A stretch of DNA of 64,000 bases from the NCBI GenBank assembly GCA_938045445.1, contig CALIMM010000006.1:5791-69790 (forward strand). Reading direction: 5' to 3'. Shown here piece after piece: positions 1 through 7,691 of the stretch (positions are counted from its first letter, which is position 1; every line of letters starts with the position of its first letter). This DNA comes from an uncultured Candidatus Saccharibacteria bacterium (GTDB lineage Bacteria > Patescibacteriota > Saccharimonadia > Saccharimonadales > Saccharimonadaceae). The notes under the pieces were generated by a model. It was not told where the DNA came from and made no database searches. It saw nothing but the letters and a program-made list of their open reading frames with translations. The translations under genes were made by a program, and so were the position numbers.

Positions 1-172
1 ACATCAGCCCGTAGCGCGAGTAACGTTTCCAGTTTGTTCTCGTTGATCTCGCGGAGGTGTACCAAAGGAGTTAGAATATACTATAAATAAAAACTCGTCA
101 CGATGATGGCGATTTTTTGCTTGAGCTTTTGTGCTAGAAAGTGACGAGCTATGAAGCGAAGAGAAGAGTAGC

Positions 173-586
173 TTACCTCCCAAATCCGCCAACTACCTCA
201 GCCGCCCATCGCACCCAGTCGGACATATCGTCCCAGCGGCTGCAGGCAGCCCCGACGAACATGATGGCGGAGGAGAAGAGGGCGAATGAGACGACCCAAG
301 CCATAAAGTCGGCTGGCATGGCTCGTGTGCCACCACTCGTCCAGCAGAGGTAGCAGAGCCAACCAAGCGCTCCCGCCGCAAACATGCAGAGCGCTCGCAC
401 AATGCCATGGCCAAGGCGGCGCTGCAAGTCGGGTGGCGCTAGTGGCTCGGTGGGGCTCACGGCCGGCGGCGTTGGTATCTTTGGTGGTGGCGGCGCAGCT
501 GGTGGGTGGTGTGGCGGTGGCACCAGTGGTGCTCCAGCCCCAGCAGTGGTGCGGCGCTTGTGGATAAATCGCCCTGCCGTCACCAT
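173..586 (-). CDS. Proline-rich small membrane protein, unknown function
   Basis: I do not recognise the family. The 137-residue product has a basic N-terminus, a Pro/Ala-rich stretch (about residues 20-50) and two hydrophobic segments (about 60-80 and 95-115) with a short polar tail, so it is probably a two-pass membrane protein. A TATAAT lies at about 620-625 on the minus strand, upstream of an ATG at 586. A TTG two codons earlier (592) is possible, but GGAG lies about 9 nt before the ATG. It is a single gene with no operon partner in the window. The proline-rich stretch suggests a flexible linker, nothing more. Confidence 0.5.
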   Translation of the reverse strand: MVTAGRFIHKRRTTAGAGAPLVPPPHHPPAAPPPPKIPTPPAVSPTEPLAPPDLQRRLGHGIVRALCMFAAGALGWLCYLCWTSGGTRAMPADFMAWVVSFALFSSAIMFVGAACSRWDDMSDWVRWAAEVVGGFGR

Positions 587-694
587 AGGCAAATGCTCCG
601 CATATTATTCATGACCTCATTATACGCGGGGATTGTGGGGTAGTGTCAAGGGGGGTGAATAATTGAAGCTTTTGCTTCTTTTGCGTTTGCTCTA

Positions 695-832
695 CTCCCA
701 TCACTTCATCCGATGGAGTGTAAAAACAGACTGCAATAATCTGTTTTCAGCCCAGCGTAAGAGGTCGATGTCTGGGAGACATCGACCTTTATAGTGTTCC
801 GGAGGAGGGAGTGTGGGGAGGGTGAGCGTGAG
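695..832 (+). repeat. Dispersed structured repeat R1, copy A
   Basis: This is a complete copy of a repeat of about 140 nt, also found at 16189-16332 and, inverted, at 24862-24996 and 63945-64000. The order is an opening motif CACTTCATCCGATGGAGTG, a variable hairpin (CAGA/TCTG arms around a conserved TGYAATAA loop), the constant TTCAGCCCAGCG, a second hairpin (GGTCGATGTC/GACATCGACC), then TTATAGTGTTCC and a G-rich end. The hairpin arms differ between copies but stay complementary. Confidence 0.8.
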
Positions 833-849
833 ATGTAGCAAGGATACTG

Positions 850-970
850 CTGCTATAGGGCACTCACTAGACCGAAAATGTTCCGGCCAGAATATATCAC
901 AGAGTTTGTCCGCTTGCTTGGTCGCTGGCCTTCTAGAATATTTTCTTGTCCAGCGAGCGCCCTATAGCAG
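850..970 (-). repeat. Dispersed palindromic repeat R2, copy a
   Basis: The core (ACAAGAAAATATTCTAGAAGG ending in CATTTTCGGT, read on the minus strand) is shared with the copies at 607-709 of the 10-kb region and at 25472, 56457 and 3622. The flanking arms, CTGCTATAGGGC at 850-861 and GCCCTATAGCAG at 959-970, are perfectly complementary and occur only in this copy. Three inner arm positions would be G-U pairs if the minus strand is the RNA strand, but A-C mismatches on the plus strand. Confidence 0.75.
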
Positions 971-1066
971 CCGATAGCTAGGTTTGGCACTCAAGTGGAG
1001 GTGAGTTCGTGCTACAATAGACAGCAAGAAAAGCATAACGATCATCACACAAAAAGGTAGGGAATA

Positions 1067-1582
1067 ATGGCACAGACCAAGGCATTTAATGGGCAGCGCG
1101 AGGGTGAGGAGCTGCTGTTTGTCTTTCGGCGGCATATTATTGCCATGCGCAAGGGGTTCTATATGCTGCTGCTGCCGCTGGCGGTGGGGGCGATTCCACC
1201 ACTGATTTGGCAAGACACATTGGAGCTGTTTCTCTTACCGGTGGTGGGGCTCGTCTTGGGGTCTATTGGCTTTTGCTATCATTTTTTGATGTGGCGCTAC
1301 ACCTATTACATCGTGACCGACCAGCGCATTCGCCAAGTGACGCAAAAAGGTTTTTTTGGCACCGATGTGGTGGAGCTGAGCTTGGCAAAAATTCAGAATA
1401 TCAGCTATAATATACCAGGATTCTCGGGTGAGGTGTTTCATTTTGGTACGATTGTGATCCAAACATTTGTGGGCGATCTCATCATCCGCAATGTCGATCA
1501 TCCCGAGCAGATCTACAATCAGCTGCAAGATGCCGTCAGCGAGGCGGAGCGTGCAGCACAAGCAGCAGGAGTATCACCATGA
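1067..1582 (+). CDS. PH domain-containing membrane protein (bPH2/YdbS-like)
   Basis: The 171-residue protein has two transmembrane segments (about 31-48 and 53-76) followed by a bacterial pleckstrin-homology domain opening with YYIVTDQRIRQV. That is the layout of YdbS/bPH2 membrane proteins, whose exact role is mostly unknown. AAGGTAGGG precedes the ATG and a TACAAT-like -10 lies about 55 nt upstream. Its stop overlaps the start of the parvulin gene by 4 nt (ATGA), so the two are translationally coupled and probably act together at the envelope. Confidence 0.8.
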   Translation: MAQTKAFNGQREGEELLFVFRRHIIAMRKGFYMLLLPLAVGAIPPLIWQDTLELFLLPVVGLVLGSIGFCYHFLMWRYTYYIVTDQRIRQVTQKGFFGTDVVELSLAKIQNISYNIPGFSGEVFHFGTIVIQTFVGDLIIRNVDHPEQIYNQLQDAVSEAERAAQAAGVSP

Positions 1583-2751
1583 AATTACCAAGCAAAAAAC
1601 CCAAACGCAGCCGCTACGGCGCTCAGTCTACATCAACTGCCCCAGCCACTGGCCTGAAGGATCGCCTGGCAGCGCTCAAGCCGAAGCGGGGGGGCAAGAA
1701 AGCGGGCAAATCTGCCAAAACAGAGGCGGGCGCAGCCAACCCCAACACTCCCAAGAAGTTCGAGCGCATCACCAACGAGACGGTAGCGGCGCACCGCGAA
1801 GAGATATTGGCTGGTGGACGCAAGTTCAAACATCCCGTCCAGGTGTCGCGCCGACGGGTGATTATCAATACGATCATTGTGGCCTTGGTAGCGGCCTTGC
1901 TGCTGGCGGCGGTGGCGTGGCAGCAGCTCTACATTGCCCAGAGCTCCAACAACCTCCTCTACCGCATGACGCAGATCTTTCCTGTGCCGGTGGCTAGTAT
2001 TGATGGCGAGCTGGTGCGCTATAGCGACTACCTGGTGCAGTATCGGGGATCTAAGTATTATCTAGGCAAGTACGATGAGATTCGCATCGACAGTGATGAT
2101 GGCCGCGAGCAGCTCAAGCACATCAAGCGTGAGTCGCTCAACCGGGCGCTGGTTGATACCTACGCCGCCAAGCTGGCACGCCAGCACAACATCACGGTGA
2201 GTGAGCAAGACATTGATACCGTTATCGAGCAGCAGCGCAACACCGCTAATGGCAAGATTAGCCAAGAAACGTACGATGCATCGTCGCGCATGATGTATAA
2301 CTGGTCGCCATCGGATTATCGCCAGGCGGTGCGGCGCAGCATTGTGCGGGCTCGAGTAGCCTTTGCGGTTGATAAAACGGCCGATGAGCTGCAGCGCAAA
2401 GCCGCGGGGCTGGTGGCAAGCAGTAATGGTGAATTTGCCAAAATCGCGACCCAGCTTGGTGGTAGTGGCCGCAGCAAACCACAGGTGGGGGATTCTGGCT
2501 TGATCAACCTTGCTAGTAGCTACAACGGCCTCGCGGTGAGTGAGATCGCCAAGCTCGAGCCTGGCAAACCCTCTGGCGCTATCAAGAGCACAACAGACAG
2601 TGGCTACTACTTCGTCAAAGTCAACGAAAAGAACGACAGCAAAATCCGCTTCACCTACCTCTACATCCCCCTCACTGAGCTCACCAAGCAAGTCGCCCAG
2701 CTCAAAAGCGACGGCAAGGTACAAGAATACATCGACGTGCCGCAGAAGTAG
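1579..2751 (+). CDS. Membrane-anchored parvulin-type peptidyl-prolyl isomerase (PpiC/SurA-like)
   Basis: This is a predicted extracytoplasmic foldase. The 390-residue product has a long Lys-rich cytoplasmic N-terminus (1-90), one signal-anchor helix (about 95-115), a SurA-type N-terminal helical region and a C-terminal rotamase-like segment. The rotamase part contains the spaced motif GDSGLINL and ends in a FTYLYIPL strand. It overlaps the PH-domain gene by 4 nt. Family assignment rests on the helical SurA_N-plus-parvulin layout. The PPIase core is divergent, so it may be a chaperone with little isomerase activity. A terminator-like hairpin follows at 2778-2804. Confidence 0.7.
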   Translation: MKLPSKKPKRSRYGAQSTSTAPATGLKDRLAALKPKRGGKKAGKSAKTEAGAANPNTPKKFERITNETVAAHREEILAGGRKFKHPVQVSRRRVIINTIIVALVAALLLAAVAWQQLYIAQSSNNLLYRMTQIFPVPVASIDGELVRYSDYLVQYRGSKYYLGKYDEIRIDSDDGREQLKHIKRESLNRALVDTYAAKLARQHNITVSEQDIDTVIEQQRNTANGKISQETYDASSRMMYNWSPSDYRQAVRRSIVRARVAFAVDKTADELQRKAAGLVASSNGEFAKIATQLGGSGRSKPQVGDSGLINLASSYNGLAVSEIAKLEPGKPSGAIKSTTDSGYYFVKVNEKNDSKIRFTYLYIPLTELTKQVAQLKSDGKVQEYIDVPQK

Positions 2752-2777
2752 GGGATTATTGTATCCGATAGAGTATG

Positions 2778-2804
2778 AAAACCGGTCGTAAATGGCTGGT
2801 TTTT
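2778..2804 (+). terminator. Possible intrinsic terminator after the parvulin gene
   Basis: AAAACC/GGTTTT arms enclose an 18-nt region and are followed by T5. It is weak but suitably placed 27 nt after the stop. The rest of 2805-3076 holds no gene. It contains the promoter region of the pilin gene. Confidence 0.4.
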
Positions 2805-3076
2805 AGCTCTGGTGCTGGGAGGTGGAGCATAAGAAAAATCGTGCATTCAACCATCAATAAGCACCTATGATTTCTTAGCAGGAAATAGGCGAGAACACGC
2901 CGTTTTTGATACATTTTCCTCAGCAATCATGCCAAAAATACAGGCAATACAGCGCTGCTTTGCCTCTCTCCACACAGGCCCATCATCTCGTGCGAACAAA
3001 ACCTAGACAATGCTGCCATTCTACGCTATGATAGCAGTAACGTAAGCATATTCGTACATTGGTACAAAGGAGAAGT

Positions 3077-3535
3077 ATGAAACAACACCAAGCGAAGCAA
3101 GAAGGGTTTACTATCATCGAGGTGATGCTGGTGCTAGCGATTGCCGCCTTGATATTCTTGATGGTCTTTGTGGCGCTGCCTGCCCTGCAGCGAGGCCAGC
3201 GCGACACAGCACGCAAGAATGATGTGCAAAACATCGCTGCTGCCGTGACGCAATATACATCAAACAACCGTGGGAAGTTCCCCGACAGCAAGGGCCTCAA
3301 GGGCTACCTGGGCGACCTCTCGAACCTCGACAAAGAGAGCATAACCGTCCAAGACAACGCGGGCAATGGCACCGTAACGCCTTCCACCGAGAGCGCCATC
3401 GTCGTCAAGGGTGTGCGCTGCGACGCCACCAACGCTGATGGTGCGACCCTCAAGAAGGGTACATCCAAGCAATTTGTCGTCGTCACCAAGTTAGAGGCAG
3501 GCGGCAACGGCGTGGCATATTGCCTTGAGTCGTAG
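3077..3535 (+). CDS. Type IV major pilin-like protein
   Basis: This is the structural subunit of a type IV pilus, exported and cleaved by prepilin peptidase. The 152-residue precursor has a ten-residue leader ending in Gly10, then FTIIEVMLVLAIAALIFLMV. The +5 Glu is Glu15 and the hydrophobic N-terminal helix is typical. A soluble domain follows with one Cys pair near the end. The ATG at 3077 follows AAAGGAG by 5 nt. An in-frame GTG at 3059 is less likely because it would lengthen the leader. The prepilin peptidase lies downstream past a terminator and an R2 fragment. Confidence 0.85.
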   Translation: MKQHQAKQEGFTIIEVMLVLAIAALIFLMVFVALPALQRGQRDTARKNDVQNIAAAVTQYTSNNRGKFPDSKGLKGYLGDLSNLDKESITVQDNAGNGTVTPSTESAIVVKGVRCDATNADGATLKKGTSKQFVVVTKLEAGGNGVAYCLES

Positions 3536-3561
3536 TAGGGGCAAAAGACACACAAGAAGAT

Positions 3562-3593
3562 GGCTGGTACTAAAGGAGTGCCAGCCTCTTTTT
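3562..3593 (+). terminator. Intrinsic terminator of the pilin gene
   Basis: GGCTGG at 3562-3567 pairs with CCAGCC at 3581-3586, followed by TCTTTTT. The same GGCTGG stem recurs in terminators at 5541, 21628 and 53058. Confidence 0.75.
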
Positions 3594-3621
3594 ATGTATG
3601 GAGTACACGAATTACCGAGTT

Positions 3622-3705
3622 GTGCTTGTGTAAGAAAATATTCTAGAAGGCTAGTGACCAAACGGTCAGGAGAATCTGGTGCATATTCTAGCCAGATGGC
3701 ATGTC
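3622..3705 (+). repeat. R2 repeat, divergent copy d
   Basis: AAGAAAATATTCTAGAAGGC at 3632-3651 matches the R2 core. The 3-prime half has diverged (TATTCTAGCCAGATGG). The arms GTGCTTGTGT and TGATGTAGCAC are only partly complementary, so this copy looks decayed. Confidence 0.55.
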
Positions 3706-3772
3706 TATACGAGCCTCCAGTAGCGCGTGATGATGTAGCACGTTCTTGCAATCTTTGCTATACTAGTGAGGT

Positions 3773-4642
3773 ATGACGATCTTGATAGCAGGCGCACTGC
3801 TCCTCCTCGGTGTAGTGCTGGGTAGCTTTGCGGGCGCGCAAGTGTGGCGGGTGCGCGCGCGGCAACTGCGGACTGATAAGCAAACCGGCCACCCCTACGA
3901 CAAACACGAATGGCGCCAACTACGCGTCCTCTTGCAGGGTACAGTGCGAGACGACCGCTCGCGCTGCCTGCAGTGTGGGCATGTGCTGGCGTGGTATGAT
4001 CTACTCCCAGTAGCGAGCTGGCTATCGACTGGTGGGCGCTGCCGCTATTGCCAGCAGTTCATTGGTTGGTTCGAGCTGGTGATGGAGCTGGTGCTAGGAG
4101 TTGGCTTGGCACTGTCGTATCTGGTGTGGCCATGGGCATTGCCAGCCAGCAGCTTACTCTTTGCTGTGTGGGTGGTGGTGGCCTTGGTGCTGATGATCCT
4201 CGCGGCGTATGACGCCAAGTGGCAGCTCCTGCCCGACCCGCTCAACTATGGTTTGATGGTATTGGGCGCACTCTTCGTGCTGGTGCGGGTGATGACGTTG
4301 CACGATATTGACTTTGTATCGCTCACGGGGGCGGTGGCGCTGCTGGCGGGGTTGTATGGTGGGCTGTATGCCATTTCGCGCGGAGCGTGGATTGGCTTTG
4401 GTGATGTCAAGCTCTGCGTGGGCTTGGCGCTGCTGCTGGGTGATTGGCGCCTGGCCTTTATGACGCTGTTTTTCTCTAACATGCTGGGCTGCATCATCGT
4501 CCTGCCAGGCCTGGTGCGGGGCCAGCTCAATACGCGCTCGCAGGTGCCATTTGGGCCGCTACTCATCATTGGCTGTGTTATTTCGCTCTTGTTTGGTGGG
4601 CATATCTTGCGCGCGCTGGTGGCGCTGCCGCTGGGCTTTTGA
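3773..4642 (+). CDS. pilD: Prepilin peptidase (type 4 prepilin-like leader peptidase, A24)
   Basis: This polytopic inner-membrane aspartyl protease cleaves, and usually N-methylates, type IV prepilins. The 289-residue protein has the cytoplasmic zinc loop C65xxC68...C90xxC93, then membrane helices carrying the A24 catalytic aspartates Asp147 (AAYDAKW) and Asp211 (GFGDVKL). Length matches full PilD. An extended -10, TGCTATACT, ends 8 nt before the ATG, so the mRNA may be essentially leaderless. It sits between the pilin and the minor pilin cluster, its expected substrates. Confidence 0.9.
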   Translation: MTILIAGALLLLGVVLGSFAGAQVWRVRARQLRTDKQTGHPYDKHEWRQLRVLLQGTVRDDRSRCLQCGHVLAWYDLLPVASWLSTGGRCRYCQQFIGWFELVMELVLGVGLALSYLVWPWALPASSLLFAVWVVVALVLMILAAYDAKWQLLPDPLNYGLMVLGALFVLVRVMTLHDIDFVSLTGAVALLAGLYGGLYAISRGAWIGFGDVKLCVGLALLLGDWRLAFMTLFFSNMLGCIIVLPGLVRGQLNTRSQVPFGPLLIIGCVISLLFGGHILRALVALPLGF

Positions 4643-4690
4643 GGCCCAGGCTAGATAGATTTGCTCCTTCTTATAAACCTGATGTAATAC

Positions 4691-4720
4691 TTGACAATCC
4701 AGAGAGAGAGAGAGTACTAT
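4691..4720 (+). promoter_or_regulatory. Promoter with an (AG)7 spacer tract
   Basis: TTGACA at 4691-4696 and TACTAT at 4715-4720 are separated by 18 bp, of which 14 are a perfect (AG)7 dinucleotide tract (4701-4714). Slippage would change the spacer in 2-bp steps, a classic phase-variable promoter layout. Confidence 0.6.
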
Positions 4721-4754
4721 AGGCATCATAAACACCTAACTCCAAGGAGATATG

Positions 4755-5507
4755 ATGCCACAATATGACCACCCACCTAGTGGTGAGACAAAACAAGAAC
4801 CGTATAAGCCAGAGTTGCAAGACTTCCCAACGCCAAAGACCCAAGAGTTTAGGAAGGGAATACATGATGAGTATACTCGGCGAATGGAAGAGGCTGAACA
4901 AAAGATTAAAGCAGACCTTGCCAGAGAAGACAATGAACGTCGATGTGAGGATATCGTCGATGAAATACGGCGGATCGGCAGAGTGTTGGCAGAAAAAGGC
5001 TTTGGTAGCCGGTCTGAGGACAAGCATGTTGCCGTCACTAGCTATGCTGGCGGCGAGACTAGAGATTCGCGCGGGAACTTTGTGCAGTATGAGACAGCAG
5101 TTGTAGCGCGGGTTCTTCGTGAAGGTAGCCCTACTGGTGCTCTAAATCAATGGGCGACAGAGGATCAAATATTTAAGGGTAGTGAATGCAAAATCACTGA
5201 TCCATACAACGAAGAGCAGTATAAGAATGCACAGCAAGAAGGTATCAATATTAGCGTTGTAACTGGCCCAGCAGTCGAAGTGTATTCCGATCGACCACTA
5301 ACAGAGGAACGGAAGGATTACTACCGTGATTTTTACCCAGTAGGGACAGTACTGGTAACCTCTGCTGGCCGGTGTAATGACGAGGCAAAGGTGCTTCGTG
5401 TTGGTGGCAGGCTAGGTGATTCAACTAACCCAAAGGCATACGAGCTCGTCCTTGCTGCTATGCAAGATATTGAGAAAGGGCTGCCGGCTAGCAAAGAGAC
5501 GCAGTAG
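4755..5507 (+). CDS. Hypothetical protein, probably cytoplasmic
   Basis: The family is not recognised. The 250-residue product is hydrophilic, rich in Glu, Lys and Arg, with a helical charged N-terminal third and no membrane segment or signal. AAGGAG at 4744-4749 favours the second of two adjacent ATGs (4755, spacing 5) over 4752. It is transcribed from the (AG)7-spacer promoter and ends at its own terminator, so it is an independent unit inserted among the pilus genes. That placement alone does not show a pilus role. Confidence 0.7.
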   Translation: MPQYDHPPSGETKQEPYKPELQDFPTPKTQEFRKGIHDEYTRRMEEAEQKIKADLAREDNERRCEDIVDEIRRIGRVLAEKGFGSRSEDKHVAVTSYAGGETRDSRGNFVQYETAVVARVLREGSPTGALNQWATEDQIFKGSECKITDPYNEEQYKNAQQEGINISVVTGPAVEVYSDRPLTEERKDYYRDFYPVGTVLVTSAGRCNDEAKVLRVGGRLGDSTNPKAYELVLAAMQDIEKGLPASKETQ

Positions 5508-5540
5508 GCAATAAAACCCTTTGAAGTGAGCCAAGCAAAG

Positions 5541-5565
5541 ACCAGCCCAGGAGTGGCTGGTTTTT
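5541..5565 (+). terminator. Intrinsic terminator
   Basis: ACCAGCC at 5541-5547 pairs with GGCTGGT at 5555-5561 and is followed by T5. Confidence 0.75.
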
Positions 5566-5662
5566 GCGCTCTATACCTAAGCTGTGCAGGGGTATTATCT
5601 CTCCCCAGAATCGCCTCATCGCCCTGTGCTGCTAATGCTGCTTGTGCTATACTAGAGAGGTT

Positions 5663-6373
5663 ATGAGTATGCCAGTGAAGCCAGGGTTCACCATTATTGA
5701 GATGATGCTGTTTTTGGCGGTGAGTGGGGCAATGGCAGCCGGGATTATGGTGGGTGTGGGCGCGACGGTCAATGCCCAGCGCTACCGCGATGCCACCCAT
5801 TCGCTGGTGAGTTTCTTCCAGGGGGAGTACGACCGGGTGGTGAATGTCCAGAACGATCACGACCGCAACCTTGGCTGCAGCACTAGCGGCATTAGCCAAA
5901 GTATTACCCCGCAGGTGCCCGGCACGAGTGAGTGCACCATCATTGGGCGGTTCATTATCACTGGCCGTGATGGCCGAAGCCTCATCGCACGGACGATCTA
6001 TGCCACGCGCGATGGCTCGACTGCAGCAACGGATTATGAGGCGCTGACTCGCTCGGGGCTTGTCCAGTCAGACACCGCCAGCCAAACGACTACGTATGAG
6101 CTAGCGTGGGAGACGGCGCTGCGGCAGGGCGCGCGCCACTCGTATTTGATCGTGCGCTCGCCCTCCAGTGGTGCCATCAAGACCTACATCGGCAACACAG
6201 ACAACCCGATGACCGTCCTCTCGCCTGATAACGACGCCCAAAAAGGCGACACCAACCTCTGTATCGACCCCGATGGCTTGGTCTTTACTGGCATTAGCGG
6301 AGCGGTGATTGCCCGGGGTGGCAGCTCGGCCAGTAGTGTGAAGCTGATCGGTGGAGGAATAGGCCAATGCTAG
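5663..6373 (+). CDS. Minor pilin/pseudopilin (GspH/FimT-like position)
   Basis: This is the first of four overlapping or abutting pilin-like genes. The leader ends at Gly before FTIIEMMLFLAVSG, with Glu at mature position 5, followed by a hydrophobic helix and a soluble domain with Cys residues. The 236-residue start at ATG 5663 lies 9 nt after an extended -10 TGCTATACT (5648-5653). An ATG two codons later (5669) has better spacing from AGAGAGG. It overlaps the next gene by 7 nt. Minor pilins prime pilus assembly and in competence systems can bind DNA. Which role applies here is inference. Confidence 0.8.
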   Translation: MSMPVKPGFTIIEMMLFLAVSGAMAAGIMVGVGATVNAQRYRDATHSLVSFFQGEYDRVVNVQNDHDRNLGCSTSGISQSITPQVPGTSECTIIGRFIITGRDGRSLIARTIYATRDGSTAATDYEALTRSGLVQSDTASQTTTYELAWETALRQGARHSYLIVRSPSSGAIKTYIGNTDNPMTVLSPDNDAQKGDTNLCIDPDGLVFTGISGAVIARGGSSASSVKLIGGGIGQC

Positions 6374-6969
6374 GGCATCGCCACGAGCGGGGTGATACGA
6401 TCATCGAGGTGATGTTTGCCTTCGTGCTCTTTAGTATGGTGATTGTGGGGGCGTTTATGATTATGAACCAAGGCATGGCGCTGGCGCAGCGCTCGCTGGA
6501 GGTAACGCAGGTGCGGCAGCAGATCGACTCGCAGGTGCTACTGATTCGGACTGCTCAGCAGGCCGTCAACCAGCAGCTGTGGGAGACCATCAAAGGCAAG
6601 GTGGGCACGACCACGCCCATTACGCTGAGCGAGCTCGCTGAGAGCAACTGCCGCCTTTCGCCGGATACATTGCGGGGGCGCGGCGCATTCTTTGTTGCGC
6701 CGCGGGCCGATGCTGCCACGGGCAAGCAGGTCATCCGCCTCTTCGAGCCGACCAACGCGAGCTACCAGCCCGAGCCCACGACCTACAGCAAGGTAGACTT
6801 TGGCAACGATCCGCGGGCGCAGGGGCTCTTCGTCCAGATTGTCAAGGCGGAGGGTGCCAATGCCAACCTTGCCTATGATGTGTATGTCTCTGCCTGCTGG
6901 CCGACTGTAGCGAGTGATAAGCCAATGACGATTGGCACCGTAACGAGGTTATACGATGTGGCGCGCTAA
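6367..6969 (+). CDS. Minor pilin (PilV-like)
   Basis: The 200-residue product has a type III signal, but the residue after the cleavage Gly is Asp rather than Phe (GDTIIEVMFAFVLFSM). Glu is still at mature position 5. The remainder is a soluble domain of about 160 residues with two Cys. It overlaps the previous gene by 7 nt and the next by 14 nt, so translation is coupled. PilV is a positional and length-based guess. The family is too divergent to assign confidently. Confidence 0.75.
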   Translation: MLGHRHERGDTIIEVMFAFVLFSMVIVGAFMIMNQGMALAQRSLEVTQVRQQIDSQVLLIRTAQQAVNQQLWETIKGKVGTTTPITLSELAESNCRLSPDTLRGRGAFFVAPRADAATGKQVIRLFEPTNASYQPEPTTYSKVDFGNDPRAQGLFVQIVKAEGANANLAYDVYVSACWPTVASDKPMTIGTVTRLYDVAR

Positions 6970-7690
6970 CAGAGGTAAAACACAGGGAGAGAAGCCGCGG
7001 CAGACTGTACAGCGCAAAGAGTCAGGCTTTACCCTCATCGAGCTGCTGCTGGCGATGAGCTTCCTCTCAGTGCTGCTTATTGCCATTACGACCTCCACGC
7101 TGCAGATTATTGGCCTGTATACGAAGGGGGTGACGCTCAAGTCGATCAACCTCGCGGGGCGCGATGTGGCCGATTCCTTCCGGCGCGATGCCTTGGCCTC
7201 GGCAGATGGGATCCGCTATGTGTCGCCAGACAAAGGCGGTGGGTTGGGGCGCCTGTGCTTTGGCACGATGTCGTATGTGTGGAGCCCAGCCGCCAAGCTA
7301 CAGCAAGGCAGTGCCGTCCGCTACCAAAACGACACACGCCAGGGTGATGTGCGCGGCGATATGATTGTCCTAGCCCGTGTGGCTGATGCTGGTGCACAGT
7401 ATTGCAACCCAACGGCTCGTGGCACGTACTCGACCGATGTATTTCTTAGCAAAGCAACGGAGCTGCTGGGCTCGCGCGAGGGGGATTTGGCGCTGCGCGA
7501 TTTGCAGATCAATCCTGTTATCGAATCGACCGAGGGCACGCACACCATCTATCGCCTCCGCTTCGTCATTGGGACGAACCAGCAAGATACGATCAACACT
7601 GCCAACCAGACCTGCAAGCCGCCCACGAACGACAGTGCTAATTACAACTTCTGCGCCATTAATATTTTTGAGACATTGATACAGGGGTAG
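6956..7690 (+). CDS. Minor pilin (PilW-like)
   Basis: The 244-residue protein has a long basic leader of about 24 residues ending in SG, then FTLIELLLAMSFLSVLLIA. This is the type IV prepilin cleavage motif with Glu at mature position 5. The large soluble domain has several Cys residues (for example LCFG and TCKPP) that could form disulfides outside the cell. It overlaps the preceding gene by 14 nt and is followed one base later by the PilX-like gene. An ACAGGGGT octamer (7681-7688) spans its stop region. Confidence 0.75.
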   Translation: MWRANRGKTQGEKPRQTVQRKESGFTLIELLLAMSFLSVLLIAITTSTLQIIGLYTKGVTLKSINLAGRDVADSFRRDALASADGIRYVSPDKGGGLGRLCFGTMSYVWSPAAKLQQGSAVRYQNDTRQGDVRGDMIVLARVADAGAQYCNPTARGTYSTDVFLSKATELLGSREGDLALRDLQINPVIESTEGTHTIYRLRFVIGTNQQDTINTANQTCKPPTNDSANYNFCAINIFETLIQG

Positions 7691-7691
7691 G

